Assembly: GCF_033807715.1 (NCBI RefSeq)
Contig: NC_084597.1
Location: 8,588,053 to 8,652,052 of the forward strand
Reading direction: 5' to 3'
Length of the DNA stretch: 64,000 nucleotides
From: Cololabis saira
Taxonomy: Eukaryota > Chordata > Actinopteri > Beloniformes > Belonidae
The position numbers were made by a program, and so were the translations under genes. Positions 21,438 through 32,718 of the stretch are shown here, piece after piece. Position 1 is the first letter of the stretch. Each line of letters opens with the position of its first letter. Below the pieces are notes generated by a model, which ran no database searches, was not told the origin of the DNA, and worked only from the letters and a program-made list of their open reading frames with translations.

Positions 21438-22083
21438 AATGCCTAAAAAGTGTAAAATTTTAGAAAATACTATAGGTTTACCAACTAATAGGGTTGCTAG
21501 TAAAGTTTTTCTTTGGGATTTTTCAGTTGGTGGTGAATGGGCCTCAGAAATATTTGATTTATTAGCAGAGGGAGGACTTGAAGAACATTATTTTCAAATG
21601 AAAAAGGTAGTGATAGAGGAATTTCATGACCATATTCAGTCTAAATATGCACAATGGGTAAAAGAAATCCTGCAGAAGCCAAAACTGCGAACTTAATGTT
21701 TATTTAAGAAAAAGTACGAATGTGAAAAATATGTTAATTATAATCTGGCTAAAAGTAAGAGATCACTCTGTGCACAGTTAAGGTGTGGTATATTACCCCT
21801 GCATATTGAAACAGGAAGATATAGAGGTGAACCGGAAGAAAATAGACTATGTCAGTACTGTGAATTAAATGTGGTGGAGAGTGAAATTCATTTTCTTTTA
21901 TATTGTCCTTTATATCGTGATTTACGTCACGTTTTGTTTGAAAGAATTTATAATCCTGATTTAGATCTGTTAAGTATGGAGGAAGGCGTTTTAATTGAAT
22001 ATCTTTTTGAAAATATTTTAGTTTTTTCTGAATTTTTATTTAAAGCCTGGGATAGAAGGAGAAAGGTAACTTATATGGGATAA
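21438..22083 (+). pseudogene. LINE ORF2 C-terminal zinc-knuckle region
   Basis: After a C-terminal segment ending WVKEILQKPKLRT, one frameshift or stop away the frame resumes as KSKRSLCAQLRCGILPLHIE and then NRLCQYCELNVVESEIHFLL followed by YCPLYRDLR. The C-x2-C ... H-x4-C pattern and 'EIHFLLYCPLY' are hallmarks of the C-terminal zinc finger in several LINE ORF2 families. Internal stops make it a relic. Confidence 0.7.
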
Positions 22084-22210
22084 AATCCTCAATTTGTGTG
22101 TGTTTCTCTGTGACATGGACTGCATATTATTATTGTATGGATTGGTTCAATTGTCTGTAAGGGTTGGTATTGGCTGTTGTGGAGTGAGTTATGATATGAT
22201 CTAATTATTA

Positions 22211-22896
22211 GTTAGAGAAACAACAGGCAGAAAACAGGCGAATCGTTCAGTTGCGGCTACAAGCACCAAAATTGTCACACATTCTCCTTAGGGGTTGCTC
22301 TTTTGATAAAACCATTGTGCCAAAAAAAAAAACACACACACAAAACCTCTAACAATACTAAAGTATACATTGCCATCCATTTTACCAGTGTCAAACATAA
22401 CAAAAAAAACTCAAATTTTGCAGAATATTAGGATTCTGGGACTGATATATGTTACAAGGAAGTCAAAGTGTAAGTCCATGGGTCCAACCCGAAAAAACCC
22501 GAAACACATCCGAAAATAAACCAGAAAAAACCTGAAACACACCCGAAAATAAACCCGAAAAAACCCGAAACACACCCGAAAATAAACCCCGAAAAAACCT
22601 GAAACACATCCGAAAATAAACCCCGAAAAAACCCGAAACACACCCGAAAATAAACCCCGAAAAAACCCGAAACACATCCGAAAATAAACCCGAAAAAACC
22701 CGAAAATAAACCCGAAAAAACCCAAAACACACCCGAAAAAAAACCCAAAAATAAACCAGAAAAAACTCAAAAAAAAACCCAACCAATTTTTTTTTGGCAC
22801 AATGGTTTTATCAAAAGAGCAACCCCTAAGGAGAATGTGTGACAATTTTGCTGCTTGTAGCCGCAACTTAACGATTATTCCTGTTATTTCTCTAAC
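22211..22896. mobile_element. TA-flanked DNA element with long TIRs and internal minisatellite
   Basis: Roughly 115-bp inverted repeats (GTTAGAGAAA ... TTGCGGCTACAAGCA ... TTGTCACACATTCTCCTTAG) with TA at 22209-22210 and 22897-22898, suggesting Tc1/mariner type. Between them (22485-22770) is an array of CCCGAAAAAACCCGAAACAC units. The phenylalanine/glycine-rich minus-strand frames across it are not genes. Confidence 0.75.
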
Positions 22897-23218
22897 TATA
22901 TGGACCTGGGTATAGGGGGGCTGTGTGCGTGTGGGTCGGTATTTCTGTGGGTGTATTTTTTTTTTTTCTAGTGTGGGATATTTTATTTTATTTTGTTTTA
23001 ATTTCAATTTTAATTTTATTTATTATTATTATTTGTTGCTGCTTATTATCATTATTATTATTTGAAGCTGGAAGTAGGTGGTTTACACACCGGAATGTTA
23101 TATTTTGATGTAATTAATGTGTCTGTGTAATCCCATGAGGGATGGGTCATTTAAATGTCCGGACACGAAAATAAAATAATTCATTCATTCAATTCATTCA
23201 TTCATTCATTCATTCATG

Positions 23219-24869
23219 TAGAATCTGATCTGGATGTGACCTCGGTTTCTGGAGTCACAGTCAACTGGTAGTCAACACAATCCCACCTTGGCCTTGAAGA
23301 GAAGGCACAAACATGGTGTTTAGATCTTTTTTTTAAAAACCCACACACCTACATCCCAGAATCCGCAGCCCCAATCTATCTTGCTTCTGCCGTCTGAAAT
23401 GGGAGCTGTTGGTAAGGTCACCCTGCACCGCCGAGGACCAAAGACAGCCATGTCGCTGTGGAAACCTCCGCTCAACCATCTGGCACTATGATAATAGAGC
23501 TGGGAGCAGGTGAGAGTCGGAGCGGAGCGAGACAGCCCCCTCGGTGTCACCGAGCGTGCGGTGTCACCTTCACCTACCGTCGACCCCATGCTGAAAATGA
23601 GCCATTCTTTACATCAAATCGCATCCATTATGTTGTCCTTGAGAGTGCGAGAATTTCAAGCATGAAAATCGTCACAATGGAGCTAAAATGCATGAAATTC
23701 TCTTGGGATGTGGGAGCTTCGGTGGCACAGTGGGGGCCATTGTGTTGTAAACTTTTCCCCTCTGCGGCGACACGCCGCCTCTGTTTCTGATGCCTCTGCA
23801 GCCATGACGACAAAAAAAAGACATGAGGCACTTTCACTACTTTAGTGCGCTTATACTCTGTGATAACTGATAGTGTGCGACAGTTGGGAGTCGAGGCAGA
23901 TGTTTCTTTTGTCTCGCTTACTGTGCAGAAGGAGAAATGTTCTGCTGTCAGGAGGAGCAAAGGGAGCAGTGACGTCCACAAAAGGAAAGAACTTCATGGA
24001 TATACATGCACCGAATCCTAAACCCCGGGTCTAGATTTAGTTGATATGCTAAGTCACGTCAATGAAATACTTCAACTTTTGATCAGGTTGAACTGGGGAC
24101 AGAAAATTGAAGGAAGGAAGAACGGATAAATAACTTTTCAACATTTTCTTTCTAATCTTTCCTTCATCTTTAAATACTTTCAAGTCTCTATTCCTCAGTG
24201 TTTTTTAACCCCAGTAGCAAGAAGGGATGATCAAACTTTAATAAATAGCTTTGAGAAACGCATAAAGAAGCTCTCTTGGAGATGTGAGAGACAGATAGGA
24301 TGATCTATCACTGTGTGTATTAAATACGATGCTGCAGTTAGCAGCAATTGACTTATAGCCTAACGAGAAAGTAGGGAAAACACATCATCCAGTTCAGCCT
24401 CTTTATCAATAATTTATCAGAAAATGAGTTGCATTCCACATCTTTCTTTCCAACCTTGGAAATAGGACATGCTCAAAGATGTCAAAATGTGCTCGTGAAA
24501 ACGTGTTCAGCAGCGAATATCTATGTAAATGTATGAAACTAAAACCCAACTATTCACGATCCAAACCAACTTCCTTTCGTTCAAAATGCTGGTAAAAGTT
24601 CAAAATGTTCAAAATTATTTCTTCTGCAAAATTTTCATGAAACCCGTTCCAAGGACTGATCCAGGTCCTGGTCCAGGTTTCTTCAGGTTCAGGTTTAAGG
24701 TCTGAATTTTAGTTAAATCATCTTGATTAATTGAATGGGACTGGATTAGATTAGACTTAATTAGACTATTCAACTTTTTTTTTAAATCTTGCATTTAATT
24801 GCATAAATAATTGCATTATTACATAATTGCAACGTGCAATTATGTAAATATCCATCTGTAAATATCCGT
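23219..24869. other. Intergenic stretch, nothing firmly recognised
   Basis: Mixed composition. A short L2-like scrap (GGTCCTGGTCCAGGTTTCTT) is at about 24663-24682. Frames near 23458 and 23628 have no recognisable domains. Confidence 0.45.
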
Positions 24870-25085
24870 CTGATATTTTATATACCAGTATTTTTTATTA
24901 TTTATGTTTTATTATTATTGTATATACCAGTACTGTTTATAGTATGTCATACTCTGATATTATTACTGTATTATTATTATTTCTATTGATGCCTCTTGTT
25001 TTGCACTATCCCCTTTGCTGCTGTACATTGCGAATTTCCCCGCTGTGGGACTAATAAAGGAATATCTTATCTTATCTTATCTTAA
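24870..25085 (+). mobile_element. LINE 3' end with (ATCTT)n tail, copy 1
   Basis: TATATACCAGTA ... TGCACTATCCCCTTTGCTGC ... GGACTAATAAAGGAATATC then ATCTT repeats. A second copy (60172-60393) lies inside a hAT element, which supports it being a mobile family. Confidence 0.7.
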
Positions 25086-26096
25086 AATTGGAATACGGTC
25101 AAATAAAAGCAGCAAACCCAAACGAAAACCCCATGAGACCAAAAAAAAGACATAAATACATTAAATTAAATGAAGAATTGTGCCAGAGTACAGTACTTTT
25201 CAGATAACCTGCACCAAAACTCCTGTCTTATCTGGTATAATCAGATATTTTAATTCAAAGTTGTGTAATCTTAAAATAGAAATAGTTGTGCATGAGATGT
25301 CCGTGTAGGTGCTATTCTTCCCTGAATGGGGCAATAGTTCTTGTTATTCAATAACTACACAACACTGAGGTGGATTTCAAATTTTTATTTAAAGTCCTGT
25401 TTTCAAAGTAAACTTTCCCACAAAATGACCGGTGTTGTCATGTCATATGCAATAATAAAGAGCCACTTTCCCAGCTTGAAATAATTGTACTTCTATTGTT
25501 TTTCCTTTTCTCAGCAATAGTTGTCTTGGTTCTACCACCATTTGCATTTAACTGTATTGAATATATATATAAAAAAAACAATATACATGAAAATAAATAA
25601 CTTAAGTTTCTAGTTAAACATGCGAAGGAAGTAACAAAATCAAGAGATCGTTGCAATTGTACATGGCAAGGCAGGAGATTTACTGTGTGTCCTAGTTTAC
25701 TTATTTGCCTTGATTTACCATCGAGGAAGATGCAAAGGAAGATGTGATAGAGTGAAGTAAAGGAACTGGAAGCAACGATAAAATCACCTGAATCAGAGTG
25801 ATACAGACTGCCAATGTCATCCAGGGAGTGAAATCACGCTTTGATTAAACCGTTCTTGGAAGAGGGGCATTGAACATTCAGCAACACTAACTCCTGCATA
25901 TTTCAGCTCAACAGAACAAAGGACTTATTACTTAACTTCAAAACCGCGATCCCTTTCTTTAAAACCTGCTGCACCCAGAAGACTGTGCTTAAACAACTAA
26001 AGTATAATATAAGACAAATATAAGTTGTGTCTTTGAGGATGTGAGCAGCCCTAGATGGGTGTTAACCACACTTTGGCTGCATGTTTTACGTGACCT
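25086..26096. other. Intergenic DNA downstream of DYM
   Basis: No gene seen. On the DYM strand this is downstream of the first canonical poly(A) signal, so it is probably intergenic rather than UTR. Confidence 0.45.
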
Positions 26097-26102
26097 TTTA
26101 TT
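26097..26102 (-). terminator. Candidate DYM poly(A) signal AATAAA
   Basis: First canonical AATAAA on the minus strand after the DYM stop codon, about 420 nt downstream. Not confirmed by any transcript. Confidence 0.35.
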
Positions 26103-26423
26103 TGTAAGCATGACAACAATGTGGAGATTTAGCCAAAGTCAGACTTCAGAGCCACGCTGCAGCGTCGGTCGGTGTGTGTGCCGTTAAAACAGGGATTCAC
26201 TGCAGGACTGGGCGTATATGACTCGGAGTACCTGTGTGCACTGGTAACCAGCACGAATAAAGCTTCACAGTGTAGAAGCACGGGGATTGTTATAATGAGG
26301 AGGACAGAGGATGTGCTGCATAAAAAAGGAACATCATCCTGTACAAGGTCGAGGCACTTTCAAAGCAGCGTGCACAGACTAACAAAGGTTAATGCACACA
26401 CAGACATACACACCCAAAACACA

Positions 26424-26429
26424 CCCACC

Positions 26430-26438
<9 letters not shown>
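26424..26438 (-). promoter_or_regulatory. G-quadruplex motif in DYM 3' UTR sense strand
   Basis: The minus strand reads four GGG runs with single T loops, 82 nt after the stop codon, directly adjoining a (TG)n tract. Single-nucleotide loops predict a very stable RNA quadruplex. Confidence 0.65.

Positions 26439-26466
<28 letters not shown>
26439..26466. repeat. (CA)n microsatellite
   Basis: About 14 CA units; (UG)n in the DYM transcript. Confidence 0.9.
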
Positions 26467-26470
<4 letters not shown>

Positions 26471-26519
26471 CATCAGTCTTTTTCTTCTATACTGAACGGG
26501 GGAAGAATATGCCGGTCTT

Positions 26520-26669
26520 TCAGCCAGAGTCCATGCTGAACAGCTCGATGCCGTGAGGACTCCAGTAGAGGCCGACGCCAGAGTTGAAGACCAAGGACCA
26601 GACGTACGGGACGAAGAAGTCCTCTGGCTGGTCTTCCTCCACATACTTAAACTTCAGCTCTGGAAATTT
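26520..26669 (-). CDS. dym: DYM last coding exon (dymeclin C-terminus)
   Basis: Encodes the final 49 residues and stop of dymeclin, a conserved Golgi-associated peripheral membrane protein required for normal secretory trafficking; loss in humans causes Dyggve-Melchior-Clausen dysplasia. The product reads [38 protein letters not shown], then IELFSMDSG and stop. Human DYM ends very similarly (...FTMDSD), also 49 residues in this exon as I recall it. The acceptor is a T-rich tract then GAATAG before AAATTTCC at 26669; the stop TGA is at 26522-26520. Phase 0, joining cleanly to the 47381-47494 exon across a 20.7-kb intron. Confidence 0.96.
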   Translation of the reverse strand, partial: KFPELKFKYVEEDQPEDFFVPYVWSLVFNSGVGLYWSPHGIELFSMDSG

Positions 26670-26829
26670 CTATTCACACAAAAAAAAAAGACAAAAGAAA
26701 TTGTCAAAATGTGTTTTTTTTGTTTTTTTTTTTAAAGCAGACTATTTGACTTTTGAGGGCAACTGCAAGAGGTGACTGCATGATCCCACACAGACGCACA
26801 TCATGTGGATAGGCAGTACTCTCATGCGT

Positions 26830-27115
26830 GGGTTACCGCATATGGAACAGTCTACCAACTACAATAAGAGAATGTGACACATATGATACATTTAAAGTTA
26901 ACCTGAAAAAATGGTTGCTACACAGACAAACTTGTGACCATGTTTGACGTAACCGCTGTTGTCATGTAGTACTGTCTTACTGTTATTACTACTACTTCTC
27001 CTTTAGTTAATGCATTGTTTGTCCTGTCGCTTTTAATGTCAATGTAAATCACTTTGAATTACCTTGTCTTGAATTGTGCTATATAAATAAATTTGCCTTG
27101 CCTTGCCTTTGTATT
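26830..27115 (+). mobile_element. LINE 3' end with (TTGCC)n tail
   Basis: Begins with a degraded C-terminal frame (WNSLPTTIRECDTYDTFKVN, LKKWLL), then a 3' UTR with GTAAATCACTTTGAATTACC and TGTGCTATATAAATAAATTTG and a TTGCC repeat tail. Typical of fish Rex/L2-group LINEs. Inserted in the large DYM intron, antisense to DYM, just upstream of the last exon. Confidence 0.7.
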
Positions 27116-27259
27116 GTTTTCTTTTTGTTTTTTTCTCCCCATTCCCACAGTACAATGACTAAATACTAAAATCAATTCTTCTACACCACATCTAAAACAA
27201 TAGCATGACCCGGTTTTGCATTGCTGCAACCCCATTCCACCTACAATACCCCTATTTGT

Positions 27260-27297
<38 letters not shown>

Positions 27298-27599
27298 TTA
27301 TTTTTTTAATTTTTTTATTTATTATCATTATTATTCTTTTTTTTGTTTATTTATCTTTTTTTTCTTTCTTAAGTCCATAACCCCATGCACCACGTACTTT
27401 ATACCTCTACTCTGCACTTTATAGCTGTGACACTTTACATTTGCACTTTACTTTAGCCTGCTGCTATAACTTATAACGGTAACTTATAAACTATAAATGT
27501 AAAAATACTATGAAATGTGTTATGTGGTTGGTTGTATCATCGTGATATTGGTTATATTATTGTACTATTGTATTTTTTTAACTGAACATTGTATTGCTC
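27116..27599. other. T-rich intronic stretch
   Basis: Contains poly-T and (ATT)n runs at 27261-27365; probably the interior of the LINE 3' UTR that ends at 27750. No gene. Confidence 0.4.
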
Positions 27600-27750
27600 T
27601 TAAACTTGCTTGTTTTTATATTCTAGCCGAGGGACTGCCAATGGGAATTAGCCAATAGGCTACATTTGGGTGCATCTGCTTTTATTTTGTAAAATGCATA
27701 ATGATGTGCACTGTCCCTCCTTACCAAATAAAATAAATTGAAATTGAAAC
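27600..27750 (+). mobile_element. LINE 3' end
   Basis: GCCAATGGGAATTAGCCAAT ... GCACTGTCCCTCCTTACC followed by AAATAAAATAAATTGAAATT. Related in layout to the tails at 12450 and 30825 (GGGACA-type termini). Confidence 0.5.
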
Positions 27751-28684
27751 TTGTCACATTTAAAGAACCAGCACTCAAAAAAGCATGACATTTATTTGGA
27801 AATTTAAGTCGGTAGAAAGCTTTCACTTGTGCCCCACAAACATTTATCTGAAGTGCAAGCGGGCGGAAAACAGAGCTCTGCTACTGGAGTCATACGTTTG
27901 ACGGTGGATGACTAAACACTCAACACCGGTGTAGCGCTGTAAAGCGGAGAGAGCCTTTTTCTTCTGAGCGGCCCTGCTTCCAGAAGTAAAAAATTATCTT
28001 CCCTATAGACGGCGATGCATGACTCACGCCTGGGGAGCAACTGCAGCTTGGACGGACATGAAAAAGCTCCCCGCTGAATCATCAGAACAGCAGATGAAAC
28101 CCGATTTAGAAAATGTGTGGATAAAGCGTCCAGCGGTAGATCTCATCTGTAGCTGCAGCTCTAATTAGTTTCATAACATATGCTGGTGTGTTTTATTTTT
28201 AAAAAGTCAATTAAAACGGCTGGGGATGTGGATAAGTATGGACAAATAAACAGACAGGCTTGTAAAAAAAAAAAAGAAGAGATTTCACCACATTTATCTA
28301 CTCTGTTTGATGAAATGATCATGCCGTTTATAGCATTTAGTTGCTATGGTGACGCATAAAGCTGCAACAGAGGACTTTTTGTTCAAAATTAATGAAGCAA
28401 ATTCAACTTAATCCATTTTTCTCTTGTAGGTGGTTTGCGTGCCCACCTTTGGCAGCAACGCAAAGAACCAGAGATCCAGCTATATTAGGAACAGATTCAG
28501 AGCTGATACAGTACATGAAGTGTGGAGAGTGACGACGGCTTGATGAAGAAACTTCACATCAACATTTCTTTTTCATACATGGTATTCAGTTTAAGGAAAC
28601 TTGAACGGGTCCTCTCGTTTAGTTTTGTGGAATAGAGGGAATGTGCATGACGTCACAGATGCAACTTCACAGCGGGTTACGCCC
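27751..28684. other. DYM intron sequence, nothing recognised
   Basis: Mixed composition without repeats I can delimit. Confidence 0.45.
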
Positions 28685-28703
28685 TGAGTGGCAGAAAGAC
28701 TGA

Positions 28704-29412
28704 GGCCCCGTTTACACATAGCCGGGTATTTACAAAAACGGATATTTCCCCCTCTACGTTTTGAAAAATTCCATCATTTACACAAGACCGTTTTCAAAAT
28801 CTCTTCATTTACACGAATCCGCATGAATACGCTGTTAAGGTGCTATGAGCCAATCAGAATCCTGGAAAAACCATCAACAAATGACACGTGTAACTTCCAG
28901 TTAAGGCTGATTTATGGTTCCGCGTTACACCAACGCAGAGCCTACGGCGTAGGCACGTGGCGCCGCACACCGTACGGCGCGCATCGCCGCGTACCCTACG
29001 CCGTATGCTCTGCGTCGATTTAACGCGGAACCATAATTCAGGCTTTACTTCCCAGACGGAACGAGAGTCTTTCGTTTGGAGTGACAGAGAAGTGGAGTTA
29101 CTTTTAAGTGTGACTTTAGAATATAAAACAGGTAAAATACAAGAAAATATTGACGGTGGCCAAACTAATTGTAAACACAGGTCGCACACATGACGCTGGT
29201 GACGTTTCCGTCTCATAATGTGACGTTCTGAAGCCTAAATCTCAGTTTTCCTCCGTTTATAAGCAAACGTGAAAACAGAGTTTTTGAAAATGTCCACTTT
29301 GGCCGGAGTTTTCAGAAATGATCGTTTTTGGTGACTTTGAGCTCCGTTTTCGTGTAAACGAACGGCCAAAACGCATGAAAACGCCACCGTTTTTGCTACG
29401 TGTAAACGGGCC
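28704..29412. mobile_element. Harbinger-like element, copy 1 (TSD TGA)
   Basis: Ends GGCCCCGTTTACAC and inverted GGCCCGTTTACAC, flanked by TGA. The flanks are in fact a 19-bp direct repeat (28685-28703 and 29413-29431), explained by insertion into a pre-existing 16-bp tandem repeat (TGAGTGGCAGAAAGAC). Interior shares GGAACGAGAGTCTTTCGTTT with copy 2 (37383-38567). Contains a palindromic MITE at 28904-29044. Confidence 0.7.
28904..29044. mobile_element. Palindromic GC-rich MITE, copy C (TSD TTA)
   Basis: AGGCTGATTTATGGTTCCGC to the inverted partner; preceded by TTA and followed by TTA. That gives the family a 3-bp duplication, pointing to Harbinger-type mobilisation. Confidence 0.8.
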
Positions 29413-29431
29413 TGAGTGGCAGAAAGACTGA

Positions 29432-30824
29432 GTGGCAGAGTAGACTTTCAGTTTGAGCAACTCGAAAACATCTAAAATGGGAAAGAGCTTTTGTGGGATC
29501 GACTATACTCATAGACTGCGTTTACATTCAGTCAATAACCCTTTTAAAACCCGAATATTAGCAATAACCCGGTTTTGCATGGCCAATAACCCCTTTGAAT
29601 AACCCGAATTTGCTCATATTCCGGTTTTTAAAAACCCAAATATGACCCCTGGGTTACTCCTTTTAAAACCCGAATATTGGGTCATGTAAACCAAACGGAA
29701 TATCCCCATCAAACGGAACATTAATTTGTTTTCTGCGCATGCTCTGTTCGCAAGGAATCTTGGTCTTTTGAGTCCAGGAAGTTCTTATAAACACGGGCTG
29801 CTTCCGAAATCTCATACTTCCACCCTAAAGAGTATGTAAAATGAGTATGCAAGATTTTTTAGTTCGTCCGAAACATTAAACATACTCAATAATATGCGCT
29901 ATCCATACTCATTCCGGAGAATTTTTGGATTGATTGGATTGATTTTGGATTGGTGTGGATTGATGGACACTAGTCAAGCAGAAACTTCCCACAATCCAAT
30001 GCAGCGGCGTTTGGTTGCTAAGTGATACGTATATGTCATAAGTATAATGTTATGTTAAATAATATTGCTCCTATTAATTTTGACCGGCTGTAGTCTGTAG
30101 CAAATCAACAATGACAACGATCCCCCATGAAAAAAATAGCTGAACAGTTTTTTTTTCGAATTTTAGTCGAAATTTGAACTCATGAAGTACAACCCTGGCG
30201 GATATGGCTATAAAATACTTTGATGATTTGATGATACATGATTTTGTAAATGTAAATTCTCAATTCAAACCCTGTGCCCTGTCTCTCGGTGGGTGTCGCT
30301 CTATGCGTCTCTCTGCGCTGTGCAACTGTGCGTCACTGATCCAAGATGAGTTTACGCTCAACGGTAGAGGCCTGATGGATGAAGTCTCGTTCAAGTGTAA
30401 TATCTCGTTTGAAAGCTCGCGACATGTAAATGTCAACAAAGTTTACGTAAATTCCCAAAAGCAACGAGAAGTCAACAAAATGGCCACGACCAGCAGGATA
30501 TGAAATGGTGGCGGATGAAGCAGTTTCACTACTATGAAGGATGAAACCGTGAATTTTGGTCAAAGATGGTCTGGAAACACTGAAAATGACAATGAAAACG
30601 GTAAGGAAATAAAACATACTGCTTTTGGTCAGAATAGCTTTGGGATTTGCTGACAAAGTGTGTAATGATCTGATGTGCTGGCTGTGGTTTGTTTTGAGAT
30701 CGGGATGAAGTGGTCGGCCCAGAAAAGATTATGTTCGGCCTCATCTGAAAGCTTTTCTAGTTTCATATGAAAACCACTACGTTGGGGTGGAGAAAATTGA
30801 TCTTGCGTTCTGTTGCATTCTGTT
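29432..30824. other. DYM intron with MITE-like pieces
   Basis: Two starts of familiar fish non-autonomous elements are visible: ACTGCGTTTACATTCAGTC at about 29516 with repeated AATAACCC/AAAACCCGAATATT motifs to 29700, and GGGCTGCTTCCGAAATCTCA at about 29807 with repeated GAGTATG words. I could not find their right ends. The rest is unrecognised. Confidence 0.45.
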
Positions 30825-31650
30825 TATTTATTTATTTAAAGGTTTAGATAACAGGGACAATGCACATTAATAACACATTTAAACAAATGTAAAATGTGCC
30901 GGAATTAGCCAAAAAGGCTATTTTGCATCTGCTGTCCCTGGACTGGTGTAAAAATAGTCAACCTAAAAAAAAAATTATTAGATACAATCAATAAAACATT
31001 TCCGAATAAAAAGGCTATAACAGAATAAAGATTAAAAGGTAAAAACTAAGCTAAAACACATACACACACAGGTTAAGATAAGCTCAACAACAGACAATTG
31101 CTACAAACGAAAACAGAAACAACATGAAGCAGCAACAGTAACATCAGCATTAATAACACAAGACACAGTAACACACTAACAGGCCAAAAACAAACAAGAC
31201 AAAAGCACTAAACACAGAATAAAAAGCCATGCACAAAAAGCAACATTATAACTAGACAAACTAATAGGCAACATGACAGGTGACACCAGACAAACACCGA
31301 CAGGCAGGGCAGCAAGCCAGGAAAATTACGTACTAAAATTTAATGTTAACAGCCTTGACCACTAATTAACCACTTTTTTTAAAATAAAATTTAAAAGAAG
31401 AATAATTTGATTGGTTTCTAATCTCAGTTGGTAGGAAGTTCCACTCACGAGCAGCCCTGATAGAAAATGCAGACTGGCTAAAAGCACTTTTCCTAAACTG
31501 GACCACACAATCTCCTCTAGCTCCTCTAACCTGTTGCTTTTCTGTTGCTTTTCTGTTGCTTTTCTGTTGCGTTTCTGTTGCGTGTGTTGCTCGTGTTGGG
31601 GGCGCCATCATTGTTGCATATGTATTTTCAAGTTGTTAGAAATAAAATAC
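30825..31650 (-). mobile_element. LINE 3' part with (AAATA)n tail
   Basis: Minus-strand LINE related to the one at 12450-14734: same kind of tail, GGGACAATGCACATTAATAA in the UTR, and a similar C-terminal coding end. A TTGCTTTTCTG tandem run (31525-31580) lies in the coding part. Confidence 0.7.
31366..31611 (-). pseudogene. LINE reverse transcriptase C-terminal remnant
   Basis: The frame ends CVVQFRKSAFSQSAFSIRAA then REWNFLPTEIRNQSNYSSFK, colinear with the end of the RT at 12771-14729 (TTFGQSAFSVKSGHLWNGLP). A repeat-expanded KQQ-rich segment precedes it. Confidence 0.65.
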
Positions 31651-31828
31651 TTTATTGACAGAACATACTTGGAGTTTTCACATATTGGCTTCAGGGCTTC
31701 TTGTTTGAGAAACCGTTGAAAGAAAATACCCTGACAGCACTGGAGTAACTTTCTCCACACATGAACTGGTGCAGCAGCAGCTGGACCCGGTACCAGGTCC
31801 GTTGGGGGGAACAGGTTAAGCACGGAAA

Positions 31829-31830
31829 CC

Positions 31831-31902
<72 letters not shown>

Positions 31903-31906
31903 TATA

Positions 31907-31957
<51 letters not shown>
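31829..31957. repeat. (AAT)n-(ATT)n palindromic microsatellite
   Basis: About 24 AAT units directly followed by about 20 ATT units, so the two halves are complementary and can form a cruciform. Confidence 0.95.
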
Positions 31958-31958
<1 letters not shown>

Positions 31959-32035
31959 TCAGACTGTTGTTTATTTGTTCATTATTACTACAGTACATTA
32001 TGGAATTACATTTTCATGTAAAATGGTGTCTGGTA

Positions 32036-32718
32036 TATGGGTCAATGACCAATAAGGATTTTCAACAGGTCAATTTTAAAATAATAAAAAAAAAAGAATA
32101 TCTATTGCAGTAGTTCAAACATTAAGAATGTTGTGTACAAATAAATTCAAATAAAAATTATAAATTGAGTTTTTTGTCAAGATGAATTGGCACTAACCTT
32201 AAAAAAGGTCATGTGGTGCAACCATGATTCATATTAAAATAAATTAATTTCCTTAACATCTTGACATCTTTTGTTTTACAAGTTTTCAGTATTATACAAA
32301 AATGGTTGTTTTTTTAATGGTCGCGTCACATGATATTTCATAAAATGGACATCAGTCAAACTTTGTTTGTATATTATGACGGAAATATAAATACAAATGT
32401 GTTGCAATCTTACACACTACAAGACAGTTTGGAAATCATGCCAGATAGGGCTGAAGATTGATTTAAAAACATTTAGAGTGATTTTAAAAAAGTCTTCAAA
32501 ACTAGAGTCCTGGTCGGACGGTCGCACCACATGACATTTTGACGCTTAAAACAACAACAAAATCACAAATAACTAGTATTTTTTGTAAAATTCAAGTGAG
32601 TCCATATGTGGGACAGGTAGGTCATATATATGGTATTTTTTTTATCCATTTAAACCTTTTTTTAATTGAAAAAAAATATGTTTTTCAGAAAATATAGGCA
32701 TCACGTCATTGACCCAAA
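32036..32718. mobile_element. Non-autonomous DNA element with GGGTCAATGAC ends
   Basis: Left TATGGGTCAATGACC and right, inverted, TATTTGGGTCAATGACG. Internal copies of a CATGTGGTGCRACC-like motif occur near 32210 and, inverted, near 32525. No coding frame; superfamily not assigned. Confidence 0.5.

Larger units (their letters stand above)
20655..23218 (+). mobile_element. LINE relic with two nested insertions
   Basis: Plus-strand LINE. Coding remnants at 20655-20905 and 21410-22083, 3' UTR from 22084, and a (TTCA)n tail at about 23183-23216. Two later insertions split it: a G/C-rich repeat block (about 20905-21408) within coding sequence and a TA-flanked DNA element (22211-22896) within the UTR. 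Confidence 0.7.
26103..26519 (-). other. Probable DYM 3' UTR
   Basis: Between the DYM stop and the candidate poly(A) signal. In mRNA sense it holds a (TG)n run (26440-26466 on the map) followed by GGGTGGGTGGGTGGG. Confidence 0.5.

Noticed and set aside
22411..23007. 198-codon Phe/Gly-rich minus-strand frame
   Set aside because: Produced by the CCCGAAAAAACCC minisatellite inside a transposon.
26161..26300. AATAAA on the plus strand near 26260
   Set aside because: Wrong strand for DYM; no plus-strand gene here.
28685..29431. 19-bp direct repeats taken as a 19-bp target-site duplication
   Set aside because: The flank is a pre-existing 16-bp tandem repeat and the sister copy shows only TGA, so a 3-bp duplication explains it.
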